Source: Acinetobacter johnsonii CIP 64.6
GTDB taxonomy: Bacteria > Pseudomonadota > Gammaproteobacteria > Pseudomonadales > Moraxellaceae
Assembly (NCBI RefSeq): GCF_000368045.1
Contig: NZ_KB849235.1
Location: 1,031,093-1,088,563, forward strand
Reading direction: 5' to 3'
DNA: 57,471 bases
Shown: positions 1-8,433 of the stretch, piece by piece
Layout: every line of letters starts with the position of its first letter
How positions within the stretch are numbered: position 1 is the first letter of the stretch
Notes under the pieces: generated by a model
The model's input: only the letters and a program-made list of their open reading frames with translations
What the model was told of the DNA's origin: nothing
Databases searched by the model: none
Position numbers and translations under genes: made by a program

Positions 1-45
1 AACCGATCTTTCTCTGATTTCAGGGGTATATTTTAATTTTGTCAT
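1..45 (-). CDS. IS3-family transposase OrfA, N-terminal 15 codons only
   Basis: The minus-strand ATG at 45-43 opens a frame reading MTKLKYTPEIRERSV up to the window edge. This matches the typical opening of IS3-family OrfA proteins (basic, followed by a 'YTPE.RERAV'-like stretch that begins the helix-turn-helix). In complete elements OrfA is followed by OrfB with the DDE catalytic core, made by programmed frameshifting; none of that is visible here. Identification rests on a very short stretch plus the adjacent terminus-like sequence. Confidence 0.6.
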   Translation of the reverse strand, partial: MTKLKYTPEIRERSV

Positions 46-95
46 CGGGATAGTCTCTCAGAATATTGACTCTCCGACAAACCCGGTACGGTTCA
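1..95 (-). mobile_element. End of an IS3-family insertion sequence (partial, runs off the window)
   Basis: Read on the minus strand, the hydrolase reading frame stops abruptly at a TGA that begins a segment TGAACCGTACCGGGTTTG, which looks like the terminal inverted repeat of IS3-family elements. About 50 bases further in, an ATG opens a frame that reads like the first residues of an IS3-type OrfA. Only this end of the element is in the window, so the other terminus, the target duplication and the element's name cannot be determined. The exact junction (near base 95) is an inference from where the hydrolase homology stops. Confidence 0.72.
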
Positions 96-425
96 AAGTG
101 TTGCAACATCGTGCCCATACTTTTGCGCAGACGCATTAAAACCTTCATGTTCTTGCGTATGCATCGCTTCTTGACCAATAAAGGCTGAAATTTCTTTTTG
201 TAATTCAGCATTGTCTTTGATCGAGGGATGCTGTCTAACCGCACGAACACTATCGATAAAAAACATTTCACCTGCTGGAAAGAGTGCCGACAGTGCGGTC
301 ATAAAATGGGTCAGTCCAGCTGAACCATTCATCCAATATTCAGGTACGCTTTCAAACTCAAAGTTCATCCGACGTACAGGGAAACTCGCGCCCGCACGGT
401 TTGTGATTTTTACCTTCGCATTCAT
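93..425 (-). pseudogene. Metal-dependent hydrolase (PF10118-type), truncated by IS insertion
   Basis: The 110 residues match the N-terminal part of the family of predicted metal-dependent hydrolases found widely in Acinetobacter and Pseudomonas. The stretch FIGQEAMHTQEHEGFN has the E and H residues expected to bind metal in this family. Full-length members are about 280-300 residues, so nearly two thirds is missing. The frame ends at a stop created where IS3-family sequence begins. ATG 425-423 has a GGAG ribosome-binding site seven bases upstream, so the start is intact. The rest of the gene may lie beyond the element, outside the window. A functional product is unlikely. The natural substrate of the family is not firmly known. 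Confidence 0.8.
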
Positions 426-672
426 ATTTTTGCTCCTATGAATATCCTGAAGACATCCACTGCTTATAGTTGTTTTCGTCTTTTTATCTTACGTGATTGG
501 GCTCCGCCCATAAGTGCAGTTAGGGTCAGCAAAATATCAGTTTAGGACAGTTTTCAGGGTGGATTGTTAGACAATTTAGTGTGCGTAATGTTCTACGCTA
601 TTTTTAGGATGAACACTAAAGCATGCTGTATCTTGCCCGAGAATAATTACTTGCTTAGTAAAATGAATAGAT
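426..672. other. Intergenic region between tuf and the broken hydrolase
   Basis: No gene is seen. It should hold the promoter of the truncated hydrolase (minus strand). A small perfect hairpin, TGGGC-tcc-GCCCA, lies at 498-510. No tRNA gene is present here, unlike many tufB contexts. Confidence 0.5.
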
Positions 673-702
673 AAAAAAAGCGCCCCAAAGGAGCGCTTTT
701 TT
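673..702 (-). terminator. Rho-independent terminator of the str operon
   Basis: A GC-rich inverted repeat (agcgc ... gcgct with a CCCAAAGGA centre) is flanked by A and T tracts. On the minus strand it lies just after the tuf stop and ends in a T run, as expected for an intrinsic terminator. The A/T tracts are symmetric, so it could act in both directions. Confidence 0.85.
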
Positions 703-717
703 CACACAATCAGATGA

Positions 718-1908
718 TTATGCAGTTACTTTAGCAACTACACCAGCACCAACTGTACGGCCACCTTCACGGATCGCAAAACGTAGACCTGGGTCCATTG
801 CGATTGGGTGGATTAATTCTACTGACATTTCTACGTTGTCACCAGGCATAACCATTTCAACGCCATCTTGTAATTTGATCGCGCCAGTTACGTCAGTTGT
901 ACGGAAGTAGAACTGTGGACGGTAACCGTTAAGGAATGGAGTATGACGACCACCTTCTTCTTTAGAAAGTACGTATACTTCTGCATCGAATTTAGTGTGC
1001 GGCTTGATTGTACCTGGTTTAGCAAGTACTTGACCACGTTGTACGTCTTCACGCTTAGTACCACGTAGAAGAACACCACAGTTCTCGCCCGCACGACCTT
1101 CGTCTAGAAGTTTACGGAACATTTCTACGCCAGTAACTGTAGTTACTTGAGTATCACGGATACCAACGATTTCAACTGATTCGCCTACTTTCACAATACC
1201 AGTTTCTACACGGCCAGTTACTACTGTACCACGACCAGAAATAGAGAATACGTCTTCGATTGGCATTAAGAATGCTTGGTCGATTGCACGTACTGGCTCT
1301 GGAATGTAAGTGTCAAGTGCGTCAACAAGCGCAACAACTGCTTCTTCGCCATACTGACCAGCGTCACCGTTAAGTGCAAGAAGAGCTGAACCACGGATAA
1401 CTGGAGTGTCATCACCTGGGAAGTCATAAGTAGAAAGAAGTTCACGAACTTCCATTTCTACTAATTCAAGAAGTTCTTCATCATCAACAAGGTCACACTT
1501 GTTAAGGAATACAAGAATGTAAGGTACACCAACCTGACGAGAAAGAAGGATGTGTTCACGAGTCTGTGGCATTGGACCATCAGTCGCAGCACATACAAGG
1601 ATCGCGCCGTCCATCTGAGCAGCACCAGTAATCATGTTTTTAACATAATCGGCGTGGCCCGGGCAGTCTACGTGTGCGTAGTGACGAGTTGGAGAATCGT
1701 ATTCTACGTGTGAAGTATTAATTGTAATACCACGTGCTTTTTCTTCTGGTGCAGAGTCAATTGCAGCGTAGTCTTTCGCTTCGCCACCGAATTTCTTCGC
1801 ACATACAGTTGCAATTGCAGCTGTTAAAGTTGTTTTACCATGGTCAACGTGACCGATTGTGCCCACGTTAACGTGTGGCTTATTACGTTCAAACTTAGCC
1901 TTAGCCAT
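718..1908 (-). CDS. tuf: Elongation factor Tu
   Basis: EF-Tu is the GTPase that delivers aminoacyl-tRNA to the ribosomal A site. The 396-residue protein is full length. The G motifs are all present: GHVDHGKT (P loop, about residue 19), the switch region with RGITINTSHVEY, DCPGHADY (G3), NKCD (G4) and the SAL motif (G5). Domains 2 and 3 follow and the protein ends in the usual VGAGVVAKV tail. It is the last gene of the str operon, 93 bases after fusA and followed by a terminator. Bacteria of this group usually carry a second tuf copy; none is in the window. Confidence 0.98.
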   Translation of the reverse strand: MAKAKFERNKPHVNVGTIGHVDHGKTTLTAAIATVCAKKFGGEAKDYAAIDSAPEEKARGITINTSHVEYDSPTRHYAHVDCPGHADYVKNMITGAAQMDGAILVCAATDGPMPQTREHILLSRQVGVPYILVFLNKCDLVDDEELLELVEMEVRELLSTYDFPGDDTPVIRGSALLALNGDAGQYGEEAVVALVDALDTYIPEPVRAIDQAFLMPIEDVFSISGRGTVVTGRVETGIVKVGESVEIVGIRDTQVTTVTGVEMFRKLLDEGRAGENCGVLLRGTKREDVQRGQVLAKPGTIKPHTKFDAEVYVLSKEEGGRHTPFLNGYRPQFYFRTTDVTGAIKLQDGVEMVMPGDNVEMSVELIHPIAMDPGLRFAIREGGRTVGAGVVAKVTA

Positions 1909-1929
1909 GAGATCTTCCTTTTTAAACTA

Positions 1930-1952
1930 CTCATGCAGGATCACTGCATGAG
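1930..1952 (-). repeat. Hairpin in the fusA-tuf spacer
   Basis: A perfect 9-bp inverted repeat (CTCATGCAG / CTGCATGAG, 5-base loop) lies between fusA and tuf. No T tract follows, so it is not a classical terminator. It may be a processing or stability hairpin that separates the heavily translated tuf message from fusA. Function is inferred. Confidence 0.55.
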
Positions 1953-2001
1953 CACTTGGTTTTTAACTATGAATTAGTTTGGGCTTATAGTAATCGAAAG
2001 A

Positions 2002-4137
2002 TTACTCGTCGTCACCTTTTTTACCGCCAGACTGGAATTTAGAAATGATGCCTTCAGCCACGTTACGTGGAGTTTCAGCATATTTAGCAAATTCCATAGA
2101 GTATGTTGCACGGCCTTGAGACATAGAACGCATTTGAGTCGCGTAACCAAACATCTCAGCAAGTGGAACTTCAGCTTTAATTGCTTTAGTACCACCAGGT
2201 AAATCGTCCATACCCTGAACCATACCACGACGACGGTTTAAGTCACCCATGATATCGCCCATGTAGTCTTCTGGAGTTTCTACTTCAACTTTCATTATCG
2301 GTTCAAGCAAGATAGGATCTGCTTTCATGAAACCGTCACGGAATGCGTAAGAACCTGCCATTTTGAACGATAATTCGTCCGAATCGACATCGTGGTAAGA
2401 ACCGTCAAACAATGTAGCTTTGATGCCAACAACTGGGTAACCAGCAAGGACACCATTCTTCATACGCTCTTGGATACCTTTATCCACAGCACCGAAGAAT
2501 TCTTTAGGAACTACACCACCAACAACTTCTTCAACGAATTCGTAATCTTTTTCTGATTCAGGATCCATTGGCTCTAAACGTACGTATACGTGACCAAATT
2601 TACCTTTACCACCAGTTTGACGTACGAATTTACCTTCTTGTTCAACTGTCTTCTTGATCGTTTCACGGTAAGAAACCATTGGTTTACCAATGTTTGCTTC
2701 AACACCGAATTCACGCTTCATACGGTCAACAATGATGTCAAGGTGAAGTTCACCCATACCAGCAATAATTGTTTGACCTGACTCTTCGTCAGTACGAACG
2801 CGGAATGATGGATCTTCCTTAGCCAAACGACCTAAAGCAATTGACATTTTTTCTTGGTCAGCTTTAGTTTTTGGTTCAACAGCCAATGCAATTACTGGCT
2901 CTGGGAATTCCATACGCTCAAGTGTGATGACATTTTTCTCATCACAAAGTGTATCACCCGTAGTAACGTCTTTAAGACCTACACACGCAGCGATATCACC
3001 CGCACGAATTTCTTCAACGTCTTGACGATCGTTCGCGTGCATTTGCACGATACGGCCGATACGTTCACGTTTAGATTTAACTGGGTTATAAACAGAATCA
3101 CCTTGTTTAAGAACACCAGAGTAAACACGTACGAAAGTTAAGTTACCTACGAATTTGTCGTTCATGATTTTGAACGCAAGCGCAGAGAACGGAGCTTCGT
3201 CAGATGCTTCACGAATCGCTTTAGTTTCAGCTTTGTCGTCAAGAACACCTTCAATCGCTTTAACTTCTGTAGGCGACGGTAAGAATTCAATTACTGCGTC
3301 CAACATACGTTGAACACCCTTGTTTTTGAACGCTGTACCACAAAGCATTGGTTGAATTTGACAAGCCAAAGTTTGAACACGTAGACCAGCAACGATATCT
3401 TCTTTAGATAGTTCGCCTTCTTCTAGGTATTTGTCCATTAGCTCTTCAGAAGCTTCAGCAGCAGCTTCAACCATGTTTACACGCCATTCTTCAGCAGTAG
3501 CTTGAAGTTCAGCCGGGATTTCACCGTATTCGAACTGCATACCTTGTGAAGCTTCGTCCCAAATGATCGCTTTCATTTCGATCAAGTCGATTACGCCTTG
3601 GAAGTTTTCTTCAGCGCCAACAGGGATTACTACAGGTACAGGAGCTGCACCTAAACGTGTCTTCATTTGTTCAACAACACGGAAGAAGTTTGCACCAGTA
3701 CGGTCCATCTTGTTCACGAATGCTAAACGAGGCACTTGGTATTTGTTCGCTTGACGCCATACAGTTTCAGACTGAGGTTGTACACCACCTACAGCACAGT
3801 AAACCATACACGCACCATCAAGAACACGCATAGAACGTTCAACTTCAATTGTGAAGTCAACGTGTCCCGGTGTATCAATTACGTTGATACGGTGTTCAGG
3901 GAACTGTTTAGACATACCTGACCAGAATGTAGTCGTAGCAGCAGAAGTAATGGTAATACCACGTTCTTGCTCTTGCTCCATCCAGTCCATTGTTGCTGCA
4001 CCATCGTGTACTTCACCAATTTTGTGAGATACACCTGTGTAGAACAAAATACGTTCTGTAGTTGTGGTTTTACCCGCATCAATGTGCGCAGAAATACCAA
4101 TGTTACGATAACGAGAAATTGGGGTTTGACGAGCCAT
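2002..4137 (-). CDS. fusA: Elongation factor G
   Basis: EF-G catalyses ribosomal translocation and, with ribosome recycling factor, subunit splitting. The protein begins MARQTPISRYRNIG, carries AHIDAGKTT (P loop), DTPGHVDF (G3) and NKMD (G4) in the first 150 residues, and then domains II-V. A frame-matched ATG four codons upstream (4149) exists, but family conservation favours the start at 4137, giving 711 residues. Upstream lies TTTAGGAATGCAAGAAATC, where AAGAA can serve as a weak ribosome-binding site. It sits between rpsG and tuf in the str operon. No residue change typical of fusidic-acid resistance was assessed. Confidence 0.97.
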   Translation of the reverse strand: MARQTPISRYRNIGISAHIDAGKTTTTERILFYTGVSHKIGEVHDGAATMDWMEQEQERGITITSAATTTFWSGMSKQFPEHRINVIDTPGHVDFTIEVERSMRVLDGACMVYCAVGGVQPQSETVWRQANKYQVPRLAFVNKMDRTGANFFRVVEQMKTRLGAAPVPVVIPVGAEENFQGVIDLIEMKAIIWDEASQGMQFEYGEIPAELQATAEEWRVNMVEAAAEASEELMDKYLEEGELSKEDIVAGLRVQTLACQIQPMLCGTAFKNKGVQRMLDAVIEFLPSPTEVKAIEGVLDDKAETKAIREASDEAPFSALAFKIMNDKFVGNLTFVRVYSGVLKQGDSVYNPVKSKRERIGRIVQMHANDRQDVEEIRAGDIAACVGLKDVTTGDTLCDEKNVITLERMEFPEPVIALAVEPKTKADQEKMSIALGRLAKEDPSFRVRTDEESGQTIIAGMGELHLDIIVDRMKREFGVEANIGKPMVSYRETIKKTVEQEGKFVRQTGGKGKFGHVYVRLEPMDPESEKDYEFVEEVVGGVVPKEFFGAVDKGIQERMKNGVLAGYPVVGIKATLFDGSYHDVDSDELSFKMAGSYAFRDGFMKADPILLEPIMKVEVETPEDYMGDIMGDLNRRRGMVQGMDDLPGGTKAIKAEVPLAEMFGYATQMRSMSQGRATYSMEFAKYAETPRNVAEGIISKFQSGGKKGDDE

Positions 4138-4175
4138 GATTTCTTGCATTCCTAAATTTTGTTGTTTAAAACAGG

Positions 4176-4237
4176 CGCTTTAAGCTGACGAACAGCTTAA
4201 AGCGATTCGATGACAGTTTGGCGTAAACCAAGCTGTC
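4176..4237 (-). repeat. Two tandem hairpins in the rpsG-fusA spacer
   Basis: The first (4176-4204) is a perfect 12-bp inverted repeat, CGCTTTAAGCTG with its complement and a 5-base loop. The second (4212-4237) pairs GACAG.TTGG with CCAA.CTGTC around a 6-base loop, with one A-C mismatch in the minus-strand RNA. Neither is followed by a T tract on the transcribed strand. They are likely mRNA structures within the operon, affecting processing or fusA translation. Confidence 0.6.
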
Positions 4238-4267
4238 ACCCTCCTGAATAGGGGCTGTTTTAGTCGC

Positions 4268-4738
4268 TTAGAAGCGGTAATGAGAGAATGCTTTGTTGGC
4301 TTCAGCCATACGATGCACGTCATCACGTTTTTTAACCGCTGCGCCTTTACCTTCAGCTGCATCAAGCAACTCACCAGCAAGACGTAAAGCCATAGTTTTT
4401 TCAGAACGCTTAGCAGCAGCATCTACTAACCAACGCATAGCTAGAGCAGTACGACGGGATGGGCGTACTTCCATAGGTACTTGATAAGTAGCACCACCAA
4501 CACGGCGTGCTTTTACTTCAACCATAGGACGAACTTTTTCAAGAGTAGTCTCGAAAAATTCAACTGGGTCTACTTTGTTTTTTTCTTGAACGCGGTCTAA
4601 AGCACCGTAAACGATACTTTCAGCAATAGATTTTTTACCATCTTGCATTACGTGGTTCATGAATTTAGCGATTGTTTGGCTGCTGAACTTAGGATCCGGA
4701 AGGATTTCACGAGCAGCAACTACGCGACGTCTTGGCAT
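4268..4738 (-). CDS. rpsG: 30S ribosomal protein S7
   Basis: S7 is the primary 16S-binding protein that nucleates the 30S head and contacts E-site tRNA. The 156-residue sequence is full length and typical (MPRRRVVAAREILPDP at the start, then the conserved VMQDGKKSIAESI and RRVGGATYQVP stretches). It is the second gene of the str operon, 177 bases downstream of rpsL. In E. coli S7 represses its own operon by binding the rpsL-rpsG spacer; the long spacer here contains a hairpin that could serve the same purpose. Confidence 0.98.
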   Translation of the reverse strand: MPRRRVVAAREILPDPKFSSQTIAKFMNHVMQDGKKSIAESIVYGALDRVQEKNKVDPVEFFETTLEKVRPMVEVKARRVGGATYQVPMEVRPSRRTALAMRWLVDAAAKRSEKTMALRLAGELLDAAEGKGAAVKKRDDVHRMAEANKAFSHYRF

Positions 4739-4757
4739 TTTAAACTACCTATATATA

Positions 4758-4796
4758 TGACACTTCAGGTTAATCCAGCCGTAGCACAAAGTGTCA
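4758..4796 (-). promoter_or_regulatory. Hairpin in the rpsL-rpsG spacer, possible S7 feedback site
   Basis: An 8-bp inverted repeat (TGACACTT / AAGTGTCA) with a 23-base loop lies about 20 bases upstream of the rpsG start on the minus strand. In E. coli the equivalent spacer is the S7 translational-repression target, but its sequence is not conserved enough to recognise here by eye. Assignment as an S7 site is by position only. Confidence 0.35.
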
Positions 4797-4915
4797 TGTG
4801 CTTTCGCTGGCCTTACTACACGTCGCTTGAATTTCACAAAATTAATGCAGAAATCAGACAAGCGAGACGATAAAGGATTGCAGTTCTAGCGAACTAAGAA
4901 GTTAATCTCGAAAGA

Positions 4916-5290
4916 TTATTTCTTAGGACGTTTAGTACCGTATTTAGAACGAGACTGGTTACGATCTTTCACACCAGCACAGTCTAAAGAACCACGAACG
5001 GTATGGTAACGTACACCTGGTAAGTCTTTAACACGACCACCACGGATAAGAACAACACTGTGCTCTTGTAGGTTGTGGCCTTCACCACCGATGTAGCTAG
5101 AAACTTCAAAGCCAGAAGTTAAACGCACACGGCAAACTTTACGCATTGCTGAGTTAGGTTTTTTAGGTGTAGTTGTGTAAACACGTGTACAAACACCACG
5201 ACGTTGTGGACAAGCCTTCAACGCAGGAACTTTAGATTTTTCAACTAAAGTCGTACGACCCTTACGGATCAACTGATTTGTTGTTGCCAT
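4916..5290 (-). CDS. rpsL: 30S ribosomal protein S12
   Basis: S12 sits at the decoding centre and controls translational accuracy. The 124-residue protein has the conserved PQRRGVCTRVYTTTPKKPNSA segment and RVKDLPGVRYH loop. Both lysines whose replacement gives streptomycin resistance (the second K of TPKKPNSA and the K of RVKDLPG) are wild type. ATG 5290 is preceded by an ACGGGAG ribosome-binding site. First gene of the str operon, with its own strong promoter upstream. Confidence 0.98.
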   Translation of the reverse strand: MATTNQLIRKGRTTLVEKSKVPALKACPQRRGVCTRVYTTTPKKPNSAMRKVCRVRLTSGFEVSSYIGGEGHNLQEHSVVLIRGGRVKDLPGVRYHTVRGSLDCAGVKDRNQSRSKYGTKRPKK

Positions 5291-5348
5291 TTGGCAATTC
5301 TCCCGTTAATAAAAAACCCAAAAAAAGACGACTTTTTGAGGGCATGCA

Positions 5349-5377
5349 ATTGTAAGCTAAGACGTAAAAATGGTCAA
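5349..5377 (-). promoter_or_regulatory. Sigma-70-type promoter of the str operon
   Basis: On the minus strand, TTGACC (5377-5372) and TACAAT (5354-5349) are separated by exactly 17 bases and lie about 60 bases upstream of the rpsL start. This is a near-consensus housekeeping promoter. The -35 box is also the 3' arm of the inverted repeat at 5372-5404. Confidence 0.8.
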
Positions 5378-5404
5378 CATTTCAAACTACATGTAATGTT
5401 GACC
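5372..5404 (-). repeat. Perfect 10-bp inverted repeat after the EcsC gene, overlapping the rpsL promoter
   Basis: GGTCAACATT and AATGTTGACC flank a 13-base centre. It lies about 40 bases beyond the EcsC-family stop codon and its rpsL-proximal arm contains the -35 element of the str promoter. On the minus strand it is followed by ATTTTTACG, a weak T tract, so it may end the upstream transcript or be an operator. Which of the two cannot be decided from sequence. Confidence 0.5.
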
Positions 5405-5444
5405 AAATCAGGGCTTTTACAAATTTCTATCTATTTTAAAGGGT

Positions 5445-6902
5445 TTATTTTTTACTTGAAGCATTTCGTCTTTTTGTAACCTTTTTTTCGGTCGGCTCTA
5501 CAGCAGGTTTTGTTGTGACTTTTGAAGCCATATTGGGTTCATTTTCCGTAAAAGACTCACTATTGTTCTGTGTGGTCTCTTCAACCTCATCCATTGGATA
5601 TAAATCCGCAAGATCCTCTTCCACGTGTAGAGCTGGTTGCTGTGGTTCCACAGCATCGTGAGGTTCAACCATTTGATCTGCGAGCTGTTCCAGCCCTTGT
5701 TGAACACGCTCTTCGGTTGCGACAGGAGCTGTGACTCTGTCGGACTTTTTCTGAACTTTTACCTTAGCAATACTTTGATGACCATTTAACTCCACTTCAG
5801 CCCCAAGCTTCAAATCTGAGCTATCGGTGTCTGATGTACTGTGCTGTGACAGCAGTCGTGGTGAGGCTTTCACCAAAAGCTCAAGTGAGCGTTCATATGC
5901 TGTTAAAGCACTCAAGCTAGTATCTTTTTGTTGAATGATATATTGACGGGCTTGTGAAAAAACCAGTTGTGCTTTTTGGTGTACATCATCAACAAGGCGC
6001 CAACTATAGGCTGCACTCACCCCTGCACTGGCAATTGGTGTGAGTTTCGCCAGCTTATTCAGTAGTGATAGATTGGCAATCGACTGTCCCCATTTCAGCT
6101 GACCATCGGCATTGGTCAACCATTTCTTTAAGGCTTCAATCTCATTACTTGAACCTAAAAGCTGTTGTAACTGAGAGACATCATGCGTTTGCAAGGTACT
6201 TGAAATGGCTTTTATCGCCATCAACAAAGTTTGTTTTTCCGCAATCAGCCCAAGATCAATCTGTTTAAAAATAAACTGGACGATGTCTTGATCGGATTCT
6301 TTAGTTAAGTCAAAACCATAAGAACGCCCCACTTGGTAGATCATACGTAACGACATCACCAAGGAAGCGGGCACATCTACGGTTGAGCCCACAAAGCCCG
6401 TTGCTCCAGTCAGTGCACCTTGCAAGATGGCAATAATTTTATTTTGTTCGGACAATGCCTGACTAATCCGTTTTGAACGGTCGACATCTTGGGTCAACAT
6501 TTCTAAATCACGCACGCCCGCTTCATCTAAAATGGCATCGACCGAGCTCATACTCGAGCTAAATTGATTAAGCTGGCTAAAAAAATAATCTGCGGCTTTA
6601 TCGGAAAGTTGTGGCGACACAAAATGCGCGACTCGATTTGCGTTGACATAATGACGTCCTAATAAATGACGTGATACTGTCGGCAGATGGTCTCTTAAGA
6701 CTTGCTGCGGGTGTTCATAACGCTTATTTTTCGATTTTGTTTTTGTACTCGCACTATCACCAGTTGTAGCATTGGTCAGTGCTGAGGCCGTATCTGGGCT
6801 TACTTGGTTTAATATGTTTAAACCTGTATGACTGAGCTTTTTAGCCACTCCGAAGGCATTTGAAAAGAAACCACTGCGCTGTTTATTGTTTGAATCGGCC
6901 AT
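5445..6902 (-). CDS. EcsC-family protein
   Basis: The middle of this 485-residue protein (about 130-330) has the EcsC-type signature: a Gly/Ala-rich hydrophobic segment, GALTGATGFVGSTVDVPA, then SLRMIYQVGRSYGFDL. EcsC was first named from a Bacillus gene next to an ABC transporter; the biochemical role is unknown. The N-terminal 60 residues are Ser/Thr rich. The C-terminal 130 residues are acidic, low complexity and Gln/Glu rich, ending in a Lys/Arg cluster (TKRRNASSKK), and look disordered. No signal peptide is evident; the hydrophobic segment may bind membrane. It lies upstream of rpsL in the same direction but is separated from it by an inverted repeat and a promoter. Confidence 0.75.
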   Translation of the reverse strand: MADSNNKQRSGFFSNAFGVAKKLSHTGLNILNQVSPDTASALTNATTGDSASTKTKSKNKRYEHPQQVLRDHLPTVSRHLLGRHYVNANRVAHFVSPQLSDKAADYFFSQLNQFSSSMSSVDAILDEAGVRDLEMLTQDVDRSKRISQALSEQNKIIAILQGALTGATGFVGSTVDVPASLVMSLRMIYQVGRSYGFDLTKESDQDIVQFIFKQIDLGLIAEKQTLLMAIKAISSTLQTHDVSQLQQLLGSSNEIEALKKWLTNADGQLKWGQSIANLSLLNKLAKLTPIASAGVSAAYSWRLVDDVHQKAQLVFSQARQYIIQQKDTSLSALTAYERSLELLVKASPRLLSQHSTSDTDSSDLKLGAEVELNGHQSIAKVKVQKKSDRVTAPVATEERVQQGLEQLADQMVEPHDAVEPQQPALHVEEDLADLYPMDEVEETTQNNSESFTENEPNMASKVTTKPAVEPTEKKVTKRRNASSKK

Positions 6903-7180
6903 TCCGTACTCCGTATTTTATAATCTTTGATTTCTAGCTAAATACTAGGTGTAGTACGCATTTATCTCAATAACAATATGTATCTTTTAGTAAAGTTGAA
7001 ATGCCCTGCTCCCGATTTTAAGACAAGTCAAATTGGCATAGGATTTGCCATAAGAATTAAAAATTCTTTCTGCTATTATGATCTGCATTGAAAACATAAG
7101 AGTTGCAATTGGCTTAGAAATAAATTGTTGATTCATCTTTAAGCGTAACTCTGCAAAACCACCATATAAGGGATCTTTAA
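6903..7180. other. Divergent intergenic region, EcsC gene and fabB
   Basis: No gene seen. Promoters for both divergent genes should lie here. A TATTATGAT string at 7074-7082 could be the fabB -10 region, but no well-spaced -35 element was found. A ribosome-binding site AAGGGAT precedes fabB. The stretch TTGGCA...TGCCA around 7032 is a loose inverted repeat that could bind a regulator. Confidence 0.4.
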
Positions 7181-8410
7181 ATGAAACGTGTAGTAATCAC
7201 TGGCATGGGTATCAACTCATGTATCGGTAATACTTTGGAAGAAGTTACTCATGCATTACAAAACGGGATTTCTGGGACACGTTTTAACCCAACCTATGCT
7301 GAACTCAATTTTAAAAGTCATATCAGCGCTGCTGCTGAACAAGACTTTGATGGTATCGACCGTAAGCTAAAACGCTTTATGGGTGTTTGTGCCATGTATG
7401 CATACAATGCTGCAGTTGCTGCGGTTGAAAATGCAGGCTTAACAGCAGAGCAAATTGGTGGCAATCCACGCTATGGTATCGCGGGCGGTTCAGGTGGTGG
7501 TTCAACTGCATCTGTAGTTGAAATGAAAGAATTGTTAGATACCAAAGGCGCACGTAAAGTTGGTCCGTTCTTCGTACCACGTAATATGTCGAACACCATT
7601 ACGGCAAACGTTGGTGTTGCTTTTAAAATGCAAGGTGTTGCACACACCATTACCAGCGCATGCGCAACGTCTGCTGATGCCATTGGTTATGCCTATAACC
7701 TGATTCAATTGGGCAAGCAAGACTTAATGCTTGCAGGCGGTGGTGAAGAAGATCACTGGTCTCAAAGCTTGTTGTTTGATGCGATGGGTGCACTGTGCTC
7801 AAAATACAATGACACGCCAGAAACAGCGTCTCGTCCTTACTCTGCTGACCGTGACGGTTTTGTCATTGCTGGCGGTGGCGGTTTTGTAGTGCTTGAGTCT
7901 TTAGAACATGCGCAAGCACGTGGTGCCAACATTTTGGCTGAAGTTGTGGGCTATGCTGCAAACTCTGATGGTGCAGACATGGTTGCGCCATCTGGTGAAG
8001 GTGCGACACGTTGTGTACTGATGGCACTTGAAGAAGCAAAACAACACGGCGTAGACAAAATTGACTATGTGAATACGCATGGTACGTCGACGCCTGCTGG
8101 TGACATCACTGAATTGAAAGCAATGGAACGTGCATTTGGCGAAGGTCAAGTTCCTCCATTGAGCTCAACTAAGTCAATGACAGGTCATAGCTTAGGTGCA
8201 GCGGGCGTACAAGAAGCGATCTACTCAGTCCTAATGATGCAAAATGACTTTATTGCACCAAACATCAACGTGACTGAACTGGATGAAGGCGCAAAACCAT
8301 TTGATATCGTGCTTGAAAAACGTGACGCAAAATTGAATACTGTGATGAGTAACAGTTTCGGTTTTGGCGGCGTAAATGCATGTCTCATTTTCAAAAAGTG
8401 GGAAGGCTAA
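7181..8410 (+). CDS. fabB: 3-oxoacyl-[acyl-carrier-protein] synthase I (KAS I)
   Basis: Condenses malonyl-ACP with acyl-ACP in type II fatty-acid synthesis; KAS I is the form needed for unsaturated chains. The 409 residues show the thiolase fold signatures and the Cys-His-His triad: C161 in TSACATSADAIG, H300 in VNTHGTSTPAGD and H336 in SMTGHSLGAAG. The C-terminal NSFGFGGVNAC loop is present. Sequence around the active site (GSGGGSTAS, RPYSADRDGFVIAGG) is closer to FabB than FabF. Start ATG 7181 has AAGGGAT upstream. It is transcribed away from the EcsC gene and followed by hemJ after 23 bases, probably in one transcript. fabA is not adjacent. Confidence 0.93.
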   Translation: MKRVVITGMGINSCIGNTLEEVTHALQNGISGTRFNPTYAELNFKSHISAAAEQDFDGIDRKLKRFMGVCAMYAYNAAVAAVENAGLTAEQIGGNPRYGIAGGSGGGSTASVVEMKELLDTKGARKVGPFFVPRNMSNTITANVGVAFKMQGVAHTITSACATSADAIGYAYNLIQLGKQDLMLAGGGEEDHWSQSLLFDAMGALCSKYNDTPETASRPYSADRDGFVIAGGGGFVVLESLEHAQARGANILAEVVGYAANSDGADMVAPSGEGATRCVLMALEEAKQHGVDKIDYVNTHGTSTPAGDITELKAMERAFGEGQVPPLSSTKSMTGHSLGAAGVQEAIYSVLMMQNDFIAPNINVTELDEGAKPFDIVLEKRDAKLNTVMSNSFGFGGVNACLIFKKWEG

Positions 8411-8433
8411 GCCGCCCATTTTAGGGTGACTTG

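Noticed and set aside
4138..4149. Upstream ATG for fusA giving a four-residue extension
   Set aside because: The ribosome-binding site would touch the ATG directly, and the family starts at MARQTP.
4916..5290. Possible streptomycin-resistance mutation in S12
   Set aside because: The two relevant lysines are wild type.
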